Of a stretch of DNA of 64,000 bases, positions 18,545 to 27,958 are shown one piece after another. The notes below the pieces were generated by a model that worked only from the letters and a program-made list of their open reading frames with translations, did not search any database and was not told the origin of the DNA. The stretch is taken from contig NZ_CP118487.1 in assembly GCF_051124815.1 (NCBI RefSeq), forward strand, positions 124,001 through 188,000, written 5' to 3'. The position numbers and the translations under genes are program-made. Position 1 is the first letter of the stretch, and each line of letters starts with the position of its first letter. Origin of the DNA: Azospirillum sp051124815. GTDB lineage: Bacteria; Pseudomonadota; Alphaproteobacteria; Azospirillales; Azospirillaceae.

Positions 18545-19942
18545 ATGAGCGTCCAGACGATTACCCGTGCCGTCGCCATTGGCCCCGATGCGATCCGCAC
18601 CCTGTTCTCCAGCGCCATGTCGGAGATGTATCGGACCGAGGTTCCGGCCTATCAGACGCTCGTCGAGCTGGTGGAGGAGGTGAACGCGGCGGTGCTGGCT
18701 GCCGACCCGGCCGAACGCCACCGGCTGGAGGCTGCCGGCGGCCTTGCCCGCATCACGGAGGAACGCCACGGCGCCATCCGCCTCGGCACGGCGCAGGAGC
18801 TGTCGACCATGCGCCGGCTGTTCGCGGTGATGGGCATGCACCCGGTCGGCTATTACGACCTGTCGGAGGCCGGCGTCCCCGTCCATTCCACCGCCTTCCG
18901 CCCGGTGGACGGCGAGGCGCTGAGCCGCAATCCCTTCCGCGTCTTCACCTCGCTGCTGCGGCTCGACTTGATTGCCGACGAAGCGTTGCGGCGGGAGGCG
19001 GAGCAGGTGCTGGCCGGCCGCAATATCTTCACCCCCGGCTGCCTCGCCCTGATCGAGAAGGCGGAGGCCGAGGGCGGGCTTGACGAGGAGGATGCCGGCC
19101 GCTTCGTCGCCGAGGCGCTGGAGACCTTCCGCTGGCACAGCCGGGCCAACGTGCCGCTGGACCTCTACAACCGCCTGCATGACGCCCACCGGCTGATCGC
19201 CGACGTGGTGTCCTTCAAGGGGCCGCACATCAACCACTTGACGCCGCGCACGCTGGACATCGACGCGGTGCAGCGGATGATGCCGGAAAAGGGCATTGCG
19301 CCGAAGGCGGTGGTGGAAGGCCCGCCGACCCGTCGCTGCCCGATCCTGCTGCGCCAGACTTCCTTCAAGGCGCTCAGCGAGCCGGTCGATTTCCGCGCCA
19401 GTGACGGTGACGGCTGGCGCTCGGGCGTCCACACCGCCCGCTTCGGCGAGATCGAACAGCGCGGTATCGCCCTGACGCCGAAGGGGCGGGCGCTGTACGA
19501 CACGCTGCTGCAGGATTCCCGCCGCCTCGTCGCCCCGGCGGCCGACGGCTCCAACGCCGCGCAGTATATGGCGGCGCTGCAGGAGGTGTTCGCGCCCTTT
19601 CCCGACAGCTGGGACGAAATCCGCCGCCAAGAGCTCGGCTACTTCGCCTATTCGCTGACCAAGGCCGGCCGTAGCAACCCGCCGGCGCCGGGCAGCGATC
19701 TGGAAACGCTGATCGAAATCGGCCTCGTCCGCTTCGATCCGGTGGTCTACGAGGATTTCCTGCCGGTCAGCGCCGCCGGAATCTTCCAGTCCAACCTGGG
19801 CGACGATTCGCAGCAGGATTTCACCGCCAGCCCAAACCAGCAGCGCTTCGAAGCCGATCTGGGCGCCCCGGTGCTGAACCCGTTCGACCTCTATGCCGAG
19901 ATCGAACGGGCCTCCATCGCCGCCTGCGTCGCGGCGAAATAG
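18545..19942 (+). CDS. hglS: 2-oxoadipate dioxygenase/decarboxylase (HglS/YdcJ, DUF1338)
   Basis: A 465-residue member of the DUF1338 family. In Pseudomonas putida this Fe(II) enzyme converts 2-oxoadipate to D-2-hydroxyglutarate in lysine breakdown. Candidate metal ligands are in the right order and spacing: His75 in EERHGAI, His228 or His231 in GPHINHLTPR, and Glu302 or Glu304 in GEIEQRG. The length fits. The upstream LysR gene and the divergent FAD oxidase fit a lysine/pipecolate pathway; the semialdehyde dehydrogenase (amaB) that would link them is not here. Confidence 0.88.
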   Translation: MSVQTITRAVAIGPDAIRTLFSSAMSEMYRTEVPAYQTLVELVEEVNAAVLAADPAERHRLEAAGGLARITEERHGAIRLGTAQELSTMRRLFAVMGMHPVGYYDLSEAGVPVHSTAFRPVDGEALSRNPFRVFTSLLRLDLIADEALRREAEQVLAGRNIFTPGCLALIEKAEAEGGLDEEDAGRFVAEALETFRWHSRANVPLDLYNRLHDAHRLIADVVSFKGPHINHLTPRTLDIDAVQRMMPEKGIAPKAVVEGPPTRRCPILLRQTSFKALSEPVDFRASDGDGWRSGVHTARFGEIEQRGIALTPKGRALYDTLLQDSRRLVAPAADGSNAAQYMAALQEVFAPFPDSWDEIRRQELGYFAYSLTKAGRSNPPAPGSDLETLIEIGLVRFDPVVYEDFLPVSAAGIFQSNLGDDSQQDFTASPNQQRFEADLGAPVLNPFDLYAEIERASIAACVAAK

Positions 19943-19943
19943 G

Positions 19944-21773
19944 TCAGGCGGACATGGCGGCGGGCCGGAAGGCGCCCGCCGCCAGCCAGTCTTCGAACGC
20001 CGCCGGCGCCAGCGGCCGGGAAATCAGATAGCCCTGGCCGAAATCGCAGCCGTGCAGGCGCAGCCAGTCATAGGCCTCCGCCGTCTCCACCCCTTCGGCG
20101 ACGACGAGATAGCCCAGGTCGTGGGCAAGCTCGATGGTCGAGCGGACCATGATCTGGTCGCTGCGCTCCACGGCGATGGCGCGGATGAAGCGCTGGTCGA
20201 TCTTCACCGCCGTCGCCGGAATGTCCTTCAGGTAGGACAGGGCGCTCTGCCCCGTGCCGAAATCGTCGATCTCCACCGCGATGCCCAGATTGCGCAGCCG
20301 GTGGAGCTGGCGGTCGACCTCTGCCCGGTCGGTCATCAGGGCGCTTTCCGTCACCTCGAAGTCGATCCAGTCCGGCCGCACCCCATGGCGGTCCAGCATC
20401 GCCGCCACCCGGTCGGCGAAGTCGCCGGTGCCGAGATCCAGCATCGAGATGTTGATCGACACCGGCAGGGCGATTCCGCGCCGGCGCCAGTGCGCCACCT
20501 GCCCCAGCACCGCCGCGATCACCCATTCGGTCAGCGGCCGCACCAGCGCCGTGCGTTCGGCCAGCGGCACGAATTCGGTCGGCGAGATCGGCCCCAGCTC
20601 CGGATGGGTCCAGCGCAGCAGCGCTTCCGCCCCGATGCAGCGGTCGGTGCGCAGATCGACCTTGGGCTGGTAGGCGATGTGCAACTGGTCCTGCGCGCCC
20701 ATCGCCTCGGTCAGGCTGCGCAGCAGCAGGAAGGCACGATGGGCGGCGCGGTCCTGTTCCTCGTCATAGGCGCACCAGGGCTTCTGCTCCTCCAGCGACT
20801 GGTGTGCGGCGCTGGTGGCCGCGCGCAGAAGCTCGACACTTCCCGGCGGGCTGTCCGACCGGTGGACGAAGCCGATGCCGGTGGAGGTCGCGATCGGCAC
20901 GCCCTGATACTGGAAGGGGCTGCGGATCGCCGTGCCGATGCGATGGAGCGTGGAGGCAAGCTCGCCGTCCGCCGCGTCATCGCCCTCCAGGATGAAGGCG
21001 AAGCGGGCCGGCGACACATGGTAGAGCCGCGTCCGCTCCGGCAGGCAGGCGGCGATGCGGCGGGCGCAATCGACCTCGAACGCATCGGCGCAGACCTGCC
21101 CCAGCACGCGGGTCAGCTCGGCATATTGCTGGGAGGCCGCGGTGTCGATCACCACCGCCGTTTCCCGGGAATCGGCCGCATCGGCCGGCATGGAATCGAC
21201 ATCGGCAAGGAAGCGGAAGCGGTTCGACAGCGAGGTGACCGGATGCAGATAGCCCACCGCGCGCCGCGCCTCGATATGCGCCATCGTCATTGCCGACAGG
21301 TCGCGCAGCGCCTCCTCCTCTTCCCTGGTCAGGGCGGCGCGCGGCTGGTCGTCGATCACGCAGATGGTGCCCAGCGCCAGCCCGTCGGCTGTGCGCAACG
21401 GCGCCCCGGCATAGAAACGGATGTTGGGATCGCCGGTGACCAGCGGGTTGTTCGCGAACCGCTCGTCCTGCCGGGCGTCGGCGACCACCAGCAGGGCGTC
21501 GGACTCCAGGGCATGGGCGCAGAAGGCATGTTCGCGCGGCGTCTCCTGCACCGGCAGCCCGATCCGCGACTTGAACCACTGCCGGTCGCGGTCGACCAGC
21601 GAGATCAGGGCGACCGGAACCTTCAGCAGCTTGGCGGCCAGGCGCGTGATCTGGTCGAAGGCCGGTTCCGCCGGTGTGTCGAGCAGTTCGAACCGCTGCA
21701 ACGCCGCAAGGCGGTCGCCCTCGCGGGCCGGGATCGGCGGCAGTGCCGGCGCGGGCGTCATGGGGATGGTCAT
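19944..21773 (-). CDS. GAF - degenerate GGDEF - EAL cyclic-di-GMP protein
   Basis: A 609-residue cytoplasmic signalling protein. A GAF domain (about 20-165, with DRDRQWFKSR and FYAGAPLRT) is followed by a GGDEF-fold region lacking the GGDEF signature (the place reads ARFAFILEG), so no cyclase activity is expected. The C-terminal EAL domain looks active: AEALLRW, NISMLDL, FEVTES, IDDFGTG, KIDQRFI and EGVET are all present. Expected role: cyclic-di-GMP hydrolysis gated by the GAF sensor. The ATG at 21773 follows GGAACAGG; an upstream TTG at 21827 would add 18 residues. Confidence 0.88.
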   Translation of the reverse strand: MTIPMTPAPALPPIPAREGDRLAALQRFELLDTPAEPAFDQITRLAAKLLKVPVALISLVDRDRQWFKSRIGLPVQETPREHAFCAHALESDALLVVADARQDERFANNPLVTGDPNIRFYAGAPLRTADGLALGTICVIDDQPRAALTREEEEALRDLSAMTMAHIEARRAVGYLHPVTSLSNRFRFLADVDSMPADAADSRETAVVIDTAASQQYAELTRVLGQVCADAFEVDCARRIAACLPERTRLYHVSPARFAFILEGDDAADGELASTLHRIGTAIRSPFQYQGVPIATSTGIGFVHRSDSPPGSVELLRAATSAAHQSLEEQKPWCAYDEEQDRAAHRAFLLLRSLTEAMGAQDQLHIAYQPKVDLRTDRCIGAEALLRWTHPELGPISPTEFVPLAERTALVRPLTEWVIAAVLGQVAHWRRRGIALPVSINISMLDLGTGDFADRVAAMLDRHGVRPDWIDFEVTESALMTDRAEVDRQLHRLRNLGIAVEIDDFGTGQSALSYLKDIPATAVKIDQRFIRAIAVERSDQIMVRSTIELAHDLGYLVVAEGVETAEAYDWLRLHGCDFGQGYLISRPLAPAAFEDWLAAGAFRPAAMSA

Positions 21774-21890
21774 CCTGTTCCGGGCAGTATCGTCTTCTGG
21801 CAATTCCGGCACCGATCCTGCCGTCAAATTCGTTAATGAACCAGTGAGAATGGTGCACTGCAGCGTAAAAACAACCTGCCGTCTTCAGCC

Positions 21891-22454
21891 TTATCGTCTT
21901 TCGCGATGGCGTTGCTCGATGGCCGCCAGCGCCGTGACCGTCAACTGGGCCAGCACCATGCGGTCGACCATGCCGAAGCTGCGCGGCACCGTGTCGATCA
22001 GGCAGACGGAGCCGAGCGCCAAACCCGTCCGGTCGATGATCGGCGCGCCGGCATAGAAGCGGATGTGCGGCTCGCCCAGCACCAGCGGATTGTTCCGGAA
22101 ACGGGGATCGTCGGCGGCATCCTCCACCACCATCGGCAGGCTCTGGCGGATGGTGAAGCGGCAGAAGGCGACGTCGCGCGGGGTTTCCTGCACCTCCAGG
22201 CCGCGGCGCGCCTTGAACCACTGGCGGTCTGCATCCAGCAGCGACACCAGCGCGATGGGCACGCGGAAATGGTCGCAGGCCCAGGAGACCAGATCGTCGA
22301 AGGCCGGCTCCGGCTCGCTGTCCAGCAGTCCCGTGCGCCGCAGCGCCTCCAGCCTTGCCGCCTCGTCGTCGATGGGGACCGCGCCGCGCGGGATGGTGCC
22401 GGGAGGAGTCTCCCGGATGGTGCCTCTCGCGCCGGTCTCCGTCAGAAATGTCAT
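21891..22454 (-). CDS. Stand-alone GAF domain protein, paralogue of the neighbouring GAF-EAL sensor
   Basis: A 187-residue protein made of one GAF domain with short tails. It parallels the GAF domain of the next gene through its length: RLEALRRTGLLDSEPEPAFD against RLAALQRFELLDTPAEPAFD, DADRQWFKARRGLEVQETPR, and HIRFYAGAPI. It lies 117 bp upstream of that gene on the same strand. It may be a tandem duplicate that lost its output domain, or a partner sensor. The ligand is unknown. Confidence 0.82.
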   Translation of the reverse strand: MTFLTETGARGTIRETPPGTIPRGAVPIDDEAARLEALRRTGLLDSEPEPAFDDLVSWACDHFRVPIALVSLLDADRQWFKARRGLEVQETPRDVAFCRFTIRQSLPMVVEDAADDPRFRNNPLVLGEPHIRFYAGAPIIDRTGLALGSVCLIDTVPRSFGMVDRMVLAQLTVTALAAIEQRHRERR

Positions 22455-22644
22455 GGGCTGGGGCTCCGCGGTGCGATTGATGAGGCTGCTTTTCTTCTAC
22501 GTTTGGGAGCAGTTTTGGATTTGCCGGCTTGGAATTATTTGCTGCCGCGTCGTCATGCGACGGAACGAAGAGAGCCGGCCGGACTCCTGTGGGATCCGGC
22601 CGGCTCGTACGCTTCCATCCATCAATGCAGGCGGGCGGGCCGCG

Positions 22645-24288
22645 CTATTCCCCCGCCGGCGGCGACAGCGCCCCATCCGCCGTCTCGTCCGCCGCCTTGG
22701 GCATCCGCCGGCTCATGCCGCGCAGGACGGCGGCGACGCCCATCGCCAGCAGCGCCATCGCCCCCACCACGTTGGTTTGTACCGCTCCGCCATAGACATA
22801 GCTGGTGAGGTACAGCGCCGCGATACCGACCGTCATGGCGGTGACCGGCACGCCGAAGCGCAGGAACGAGACGAAGGGCATGTGGTGCCCGTCCTTTTCC
22901 AGCAGCCCGATGGTGGTGACGTTGGCGCTGGCGCCGATCAGGGTGCCGTTGCCGCCCAGGCAGGCGCCCAGCGCCAGCGACCACCACAGCACGTTGGTGG
23001 TCGTCTGCAGGTCCGTGCCGCCCAGCCCCGCTGCCGTGAATTCCGTGGCGAAAGAGGCGACCAGGACCCGGACGATGGCGGCGGCGGCGATGGTGTAGGG
23101 GATGTTGTCGACCACCGCCGACACCACCGCGCTGAACACCAGGATCAGCAGCGCCGCGGTCAGCAGCTTCGCCTGCAGTCCCATGCCGAAGCCGACGGAG
23201 ACCGCCTGCACCAGATCCTGCAGCTTGGCGGCGGCGGCGGCGATCAGGCCGGTATGCTCGGCCGAGCTGATCGCCATGAACAGGAAGATGAAGAAGCCCA
23301 GGGTCAGCCACTCGATCCCATGTTCGAAGCCGTGGGTAAACAGATGCTCCGCCTTCTTTGGCCCCAGCGGGCCGCGCAGGATGATGTGCCGCCCGGCCAT
23401 GGTCAGCACCGCGCCCGCGAAGGCGACGACGCCGACCGGCAGGTGGGTGATGCTGTGGGTGAAGAAGCCGAGGAAGGTCAGACCGACCACGCCGAGCGTC
23501 CAGGACAGCACCTTCGGGTCCTGCAGTTCCACTGTTTCGGCCTCGCCGTCGGATTCGGCATGGGCGCCGGCCAGATCCTTGCGGTACCAGAAGGCGCTGA
23601 AGGCGCAGAGCGCGACGATCATGAAGATCACCGGCACGGCCAGGAAATAGAGGAAGTCCATGAAGGGCAGGCCGGCCGCCACGCCGACGATGACGTTGGG
23701 CGGGTCGCCGATCAGCGTCGCCGTGCCGCCGATGTTGGCGGCCATCACCATCGGCATCGCCAGCGCCCACACCGACACCCGCAGGCTGCGCGCCGCCTTC
23801 GACACCACCGGAGCCATGAACAGCACGGTGGTGACGTTGTCGGCGAAGGCCGACAGCACCGCCGTCGCCACGATGACGGTGTTCGCCAGCAGCTTGGACC
23901 GGCCGCGCGCCCAGGCCACCATGCGGGCGTTCAGCCAGTCGAAGACCCGCGTGCCGATCAGCACCGACACGATCGCCATCATGCTGCCCAGCAGGAAGAT
24001 GACGTTCCAGTCGACCGCGCGCACCGCCGTGTCGAACTCCATGATGTGCAGCGGCGTCGCCGCCGAGACCATCAGCATCACCGCGACCACGGCGCCGGCC
24101 GCCAGCGTCTTGTGGAAGGTCTCGGCGATCAGCGTGGCGAACAGCGCCGCCAGCAGCAGCCCGACGGCGATCTGGGCGCCGCTGTCCGTCGAATAGGCGA
24201 AGTGATCGTGACCGGTATCGGCCAGGACGGCGGTCGCCGGCAGCAGGACCAGTGCCCCGGCCAGGGCTGCGGAGATCTTGTTCGGCAT
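22645..24288 (-). CDS. ArsB/NhaD-superfamily (SLC13-like) ion permease
   Basis: A 547-residue membrane protein with an N-terminal signal-like helix and about 11-12 membrane segments. The conserved loops of the ion transporter superfamily are plain: FADNVTTVLFMAPV, NIGGTATLIGDPPNVIVG, and in the second half VVDNIPYTIAA and GGNGTLIGASANV. This fits a sodium/proton antiporter (NhaD) or anion/citrate carrier. The ATG at 24288 has an AAGGAG ribosome binding site; a longer frame to 24567 overlaps the upstream TRAP gene and is unlikely. An extra hydrophilic insert (about 245-265) is acidic. Confidence 0.82.
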   Translation of the reverse strand: MPNKISAALAGALVLLPATAVLADTGHDHFAYSTDSGAQIAVGLLLAALFATLIAETFHKTLAAGAVVAVMLMVSAATPLHIMEFDTAVRAVDWNVIFLLGSMMAIVSVLIGTRVFDWLNARMVAWARGRSKLLANTVIVATAVLSAFADNVTTVLFMAPVVSKAARSLRVSVWALAMPMVMAANIGGTATLIGDPPNVIVGVAAGLPFMDFLYFLAVPVIFMIVALCAFSAFWYRKDLAGAHAESDGEAETVELQDPKVLSWTLGVVGLTFLGFFTHSITHLPVGVVAFAGAVLTMAGRHIILRGPLGPKKAEHLFTHGFEHGIEWLTLGFFIFLFMAISSAEHTGLIAAAAAKLQDLVQAVSVGFGMGLQAKLLTAALLILVFSAVVSAVVDNIPYTIAAAAIVRVLVASFATEFTAAGLGGTDLQTTTNVLWWSLALGACLGGNGTLIGASANVTTIGLLEKDGHHMPFVSFLRFGVPVTAMTVGIAALYLTSYVYGGAVQTNVVGAMALLAMGVAAVLRGMSRRMPKAADETADGALSPPAGE

Positions 24289-24392
24289 GATCTTGTCTCC
24301 TTGCCTGGATTTCGCCCGGATTTGGCGTCCGGGACCGGCATCCAGGAACCGGCAGTCGGGAAACGAAGGGTGGAACGCGGTGTCGGGAAATT

Positions 24393-25676
24393 TCACTGCG
24401 CGAACATACGCGGCAGGAACAGCGAGATCGAGGGGATGTAGGTGACAAGAACCAATGCGATGATGCATGCCAGGTAGAACGGCCAGATCGTCCGCACCGC
24501 CTGCATGATCGGAATGCGGCCCACCGCGCAGCCGACGAACAGCACCGACCCCACCGGCGGCGTGCACAGACCGATGCCGAGGTTCAGCACCAGCACGACG
24601 CCGAAATGCACGGGGTCTATGCCGAAGGCGGTGATGACCGGCAGGAAGATCGGCGTGGTGATGATGATCAGCGGCGACATGTCCATGAAGCAGCCCAGAA
24701 CCATCAGCACGACGTTGATCAGCAGGAAGATGACATAGGGGTTGTCGCTGATCCCCTGCATCAGGTTGACCATGGCGGTCGGCACCTGCAGCAGGGCCAG
24801 CAGCCAGCCGAAGGAGGCGGCGGCGCCGATGACCAGCAGCACCATCGCCGTGGTGCGCACCGCCCCCATGGTGGCGGCGACGAAGTCCGACCAGCTCATG
24901 CTGCGGTAGATCACCAGCGTGACCAGCAGGGCATAGCCGACCGCGATCATCGAACTTTCGGTCGCGGTGAAGATGCCCGACCGCACGCCGCCGACGATGA
25001 TGCCGATCAGGGCCAGGCCCGGCACCGCGTTGATGAAGATGTTGCGCACGGCGCCCCAGCCCGGAAAGGCTTCCGCCGGGTAGTTGCGCTTGCGCGCCAC
25101 GTAATAGGCCGCGACCATCAGCATGCTGGCCAGAAGCAGGCCCGGCAGGATGCCGGCGGTGAACAGGTCGGCGATGGAGATCGAACCGCCGGCCGAGATC
25201 GAATAGATGATCATGTTGTGGCTGGGCGGGATCATCAGCGCGATGATCGCCGAGGTCACGGTGATGTTGACCGCATAGTCCACATCATAGCCGCGCTTTT
25301 CCATCTGCGGGATCATCAGCCCGCCGACCGCCGAGGCGTCGGCCACCGCCGAGCCCGACACGCCGCCGAAGAAGGTGGAGGCGGTGACGTTGACCAGCCC
25401 CAGCCCGCCGCGGAAATGGCCGACCATGGCGGCTGCCAGCCGCACCAGCTTCTCGGCGATGGCGCCGCGCACCATCAGCTCGCCGGCATAGATGAAGAAG
25501 GGGATCGCCATCAGGGCGAACACGTTCATGCCCGACGCCATGCGCTGGAAGACGATCAGCGGCGGCATGCCCATATAGACGATGGTCGCCAGCGACGAGA
25601 TGCCGAGCACGAAGGCGATCGGCACGCCCAGGAACAGCAGCACCACGAAGGTGCCGAAGAGGACTGTGAGTTCCAT
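24393..25676 (-). CDS. dctM: TRAP transporter large permease (DctM)
   Basis: A 427-residue inner-membrane subunit with about 12 helices. Family landmarks are the start LFGTFVVLLFLGVPIAFVLG, the FGGVSGSAVADASAVGG loop and MIPPSHNMIIYS, and LGIGLCTPPVGSVLFV near the end. It forms the translocation subunit with DctQ and takes substrate from DctP, driven by the sodium gradient in known systems. It lies 63 bp after the DctQ gene. Confidence 0.95.
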   Translation of the reverse strand: MELTVLFGTFVVLLFLGVPIAFVLGISSLATIVYMGMPPLIVFQRMASGMNVFALMAIPFFIYAGELMVRGAIAEKLVRLAAAMVGHFRGGLGLVNVTASTFFGGVSGSAVADASAVGGLMIPQMEKRGYDVDYAVNITVTSAIIALMIPPSHNMIIYSISAGGSISIADLFTAGILPGLLLASMLMVAAYYVARKRNYPAEAFPGWGAVRNIFINAVPGLALIGIIVGGVRSGIFTATESSMIAVGYALLVTLVIYRSMSWSDFVAATMGAVRTTAMVLLVIGAAASFGWLLALLQVPTAMVNLMQGISDNPYVIFLLINVVLMVLGCFMDMSPLIIITTPIFLPVITAFGIDPVHFGVVLVLNLGIGLCTPPVGSVLFVGCAVGRIPIMQAVRTIWPFYLACIIALVLVTYIPSISLFLPRMFAQ

Positions 25677-25739
25677 GGCCGAAATCCTTATACCGGCGGG
25701 CCGGACGCCCGCCCGATTGCGTTCAGACGCCCGGCGGCC

Positions 25740-26321
25740 TTAGTCGGCCGGCTGTTCCAGGGCGCAGACCGGCTCGGCGGCCTGCGAATGGGGCTGGGCA
25801 TGCGCCTGTGCCAGCGCTTCCGCCCCGGCCTGGGACCGGCGCTCCACCAGCAGGTGGAGAATGCGCTCGATGGAAAAGAGCACGATCAGCCCGCCCGACA
25901 GCGTCACCGGCAGGTAGTTGAAGCCTTCCGGCAGGTCCAGCACCGGGATGGTCGCCCCCCAGGTGCCGATCACCAGTTCCGATCCATACCAGGCCATGGC
26001 GGCGCCGAAGCAGCCGACGACGGCGAAGCTGGCGATGTCCATGCCGACGCGGACGATCTCCGGCACGATGTCGCGGATCAGGTCGAGCCCGAGGTGGAAG
26101 CGTTCGCGAACCCCCACGGCGGCGACCAGCAGGATGAACCAGAGCATCAGCAGCAGCGACAGCGGCTCGGTCCAGGACGGACTGTCGTTCAGGATGAAGC
26201 GGCCCCAGACCTGCCAGCCGACGGCGGCGGTCATCATCACCAGTCCGGTGCCGCCGACCCAAAGGGCGATGCCGGCCAGGAGGTCCAGAAGTCTGGAGAG
26301 GGCGTGGAGCGCGGTTTTCAT
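25740..26321 (-). CDS. dctQ: TRAP transporter small permease (DctQ)
   Basis: A 193-residue membrane protein with four helices, including VMMTAAVGWQVWGRFILND and PSWTEPLSLLLMLWFILLVAAVGVRER, the DctQ signature of a WxE-type motif followed by a long helix. A hydrophilic Ala/Gln-rich tail follows. It lies between dctP and dctM in the usual P-Q-M order. Confidence 0.93.
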   Translation of the reverse strand: MKTALHALSRLLDLLAGIALWVGGTGLVMMTAAVGWQVWGRFILNDSPSWTEPLSLLLMLWFILLVAAVGVRERFHLGLDLIRDIVPEIVRVGMDIASFAVVGCFGAAMAWYGSELVIGTWGATIPVLDLPEGFNYLPVTLSGGLIVLFSIERILHLLVERRSQAGAEALAQAHAQPHSQAAEPVCALEQPAD

Positions 26322-26379
26322 GGTGGTCTCCGCACGAAAATTGCCGCGCCGGAACCGATCCGGCGCGGCGGGTCAGGCG

Positions 26380-27360
26380 TTACTGGACGGCGCGGATGCG
26401 GGCGACGAGGTCCTTCATCTTCGGATCGGCCACATGCTTGGCATAGACCGGTTCGACCGCCTTCTGGAATTCGGCCTTGTCGACGGTCGTGACCTCGACG
26501 CCGGCCTTGCGGACGATCTCTTCCGATTCCTTCTCCTTGGCCTGCCACAGCTCACGCATCTTGATGACCGAGGCCTTGGCCGCCTTGCGGACGACCTGCT
26601 GATCCTCCTTGGACAGCTTGTCGAAGCTGCGCTTAGACATCACCAGCGCTTCCGGCGTGATGGTGTGCTCGGTCAGCGACATGTATTTCGCGACCTCGTA
26701 ATGGTGGCTGCTTTGATAGCTCGGCCAGTTGTTCTCGGCGCCGTCCACCACGCCGGTCTGCAGGCCGCTGTAGACCTCGCCATAGGGCATCGGCGTCGGG
26801 TTGCCGCCCATCGCCTTGACCAGATCGATGAACAGGTCGGACTGCTGGACGCGCAGCTTCAGACCCTTCAGGTCGGCCAGCGTCTTGATCGGGCGCTTGC
26901 TGTTGTAGAAGCTGCGCGCACCGGAGTCGTAGAAGGCCAGCCCGACCATGCCGTGCGCCTCGAAGGCCTTCAGGATCTCGTCGCCGATCGGGCCGTCCAT
27001 CACCTTGTGCATGTGATCGACCGAGCGGAACAGAAAGGGCAGACCGGCGATCCGGGTTTCCGGCACCACGTTGTTCAGCGGCGCCATGCTGATGCGGTTC
27101 ATGTCGATGACGCCGAACTGCGTCTGCTGGATGGTGTCCTTCTCGTCGCCCAGCTGGCCCGAGGGGAAGATCTTGATGGCGATGCGGCCGTTGGTCTCCT
27201 TGGCGATCAGCTCGCCCATGTATTTCACCGCCTCGACCGTCGGATAACCGTCGGGGTGGATTTCGGCCGAACGCAGCGTGACCTGCTGGGCGTTCGCGAC
27301 CGCAAAGGTGGCGACGATCGCCACGGCGGTGGAGGCCAGGAGCTTGACGATGGACTTCAT
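26380..27360 (-). CDS. dctP: TRAP transporter substrate-binding protein (DctP), possibly for uronates
   Basis: A 326-residue periplasmic protein with a Sec signal (MKSIVKLLASTAVAIVATFA, cut after ANA). The DctP fold is shown by KETNGRIAIKIFPSGQLGDE, the Arg in LKGLKLRVQQSDLF that grips the substrate carboxylate, and GVVDGAENNWPSY. The GARSFYNSKRPI and GAENNWPSY segments resemble binding proteins for hexuronates, but that specificity is inferred. It is first in the operon with a GAGGAA ribosome binding site. Confidence 0.93.
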   Translation of the reverse strand: MKSIVKLLASTAVAIVATFAVANAQQVTLRSAEIHPDGYPTVEAVKYMGELIAKETNGRIAIKIFPSGQLGDEKDTIQQTQFGVIDMNRISMAPLNNVVPETRIAGLPFLFRSVDHMHKVMDGPIGDEILKAFEAHGMVGLAFYDSGARSFYNSKRPIKTLADLKGLKLRVQQSDLFIDLVKAMGGNPTPMPYGEVYSGLQTGVVDGAENNWPSYQSSHHYEVAKYMSLTEHTITPEALVMSKRSFDKLSKEDQQVVRKAAKASVIKMRELWQAKEKESEEIVRKAGVEVTTVDKAEFQKAVEPVYAKHVADPKMKDLVARIRAVQ

Positions 27361-27958
27361 GGTCGATTCCTCGGTTCTTGATTCGCGGTGCCGCCGTCCG
27401 ATGGCGGTGTGGGCGGCTCTCCCATGGGCCTGCTGCCCGGAGCGGCCGCTCCCGAAGCCGTCGAGGAATTATACTAATATATCAAGTCGGGTCGGCAAAA
27501 CGGGAACTGGCGCGGATTCGCTCCGATGCCAAAATGTCGCATGCGTTTTGGACAGACGGCGCGAGCGGTGACGATGACCGACCATGGCGGTCAGGCTATA
27601 AAATAGCGCTGAGATGGCGAAGAGACCGGCGGCATTCTCTGAGAGTTATTTACAAATAACCATGAGAACTCTCTGATGAGCGCAGATGGCGGCTTCTCTG
27701 TACTTCCACGGTGACGTTGAAAGCCCGATGCAATTGTAGGCCTGCGCCGTGTCCGGCCTCGCTGTGCTGCGTGCTTGCCGGATCAAAGCCCCACCGGGGG
27801 CATGGCTGTTCTGCGGACGCTTCGGGCAGCTTTCTGCCGCTGCGGTGCAACGTAATGGGGGGATGCGGTGTTTCGCGCTGGGGAGCCACGCTGCTCCCGC
27901 CTCGACAACGACCGGGCCCTAACCGATTGCCCGGCATTTCGGTCAGGAGCGTCACACC
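27361..27958. other. Long divergent intergenic region between dctP and the EmrAB operon
   Basis: About 600 bases without a convincing gene on either strand. It contains an AT-rich tract at about 27465-27482 (ttatactaatatatc), which could be the -10 region or operator of the TRAP operon, and nested palindromes at 27641-27673. The right part (27700-27958) is GC-rich and shows nothing recognisable. Confidence 0.55.
27641..27673. promoter_or_regulatory. Nested palindromes upstream of the efflux operon
   Basis: A perfect 16-bp palindrome GTTATTTACAAATAAC at 27645-27660 lies inside a second pair of arms, GAGAGTT (27641-27647) and AACTCTC (27667-27673). The site is about 290 bp upstream of the HlyD-type gene and about 280 bp upstream of dctP. 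It is a plausible regulator-binding site; the protein is unknown. Confidence 0.4.

Noticed and set aside
19893..21836. Long plus-strand frame opposite the EAL protein gene
   Set aside because: Shadow frame; the minus strand carries intact EAL motifs.
22063..26492. Long plus-strand frames opposite the permease and TRAP genes
   Set aside because: Translations are His/Asp/Gln/Arg-rich and lack domains; the minus strand encodes complete transporter subunits.
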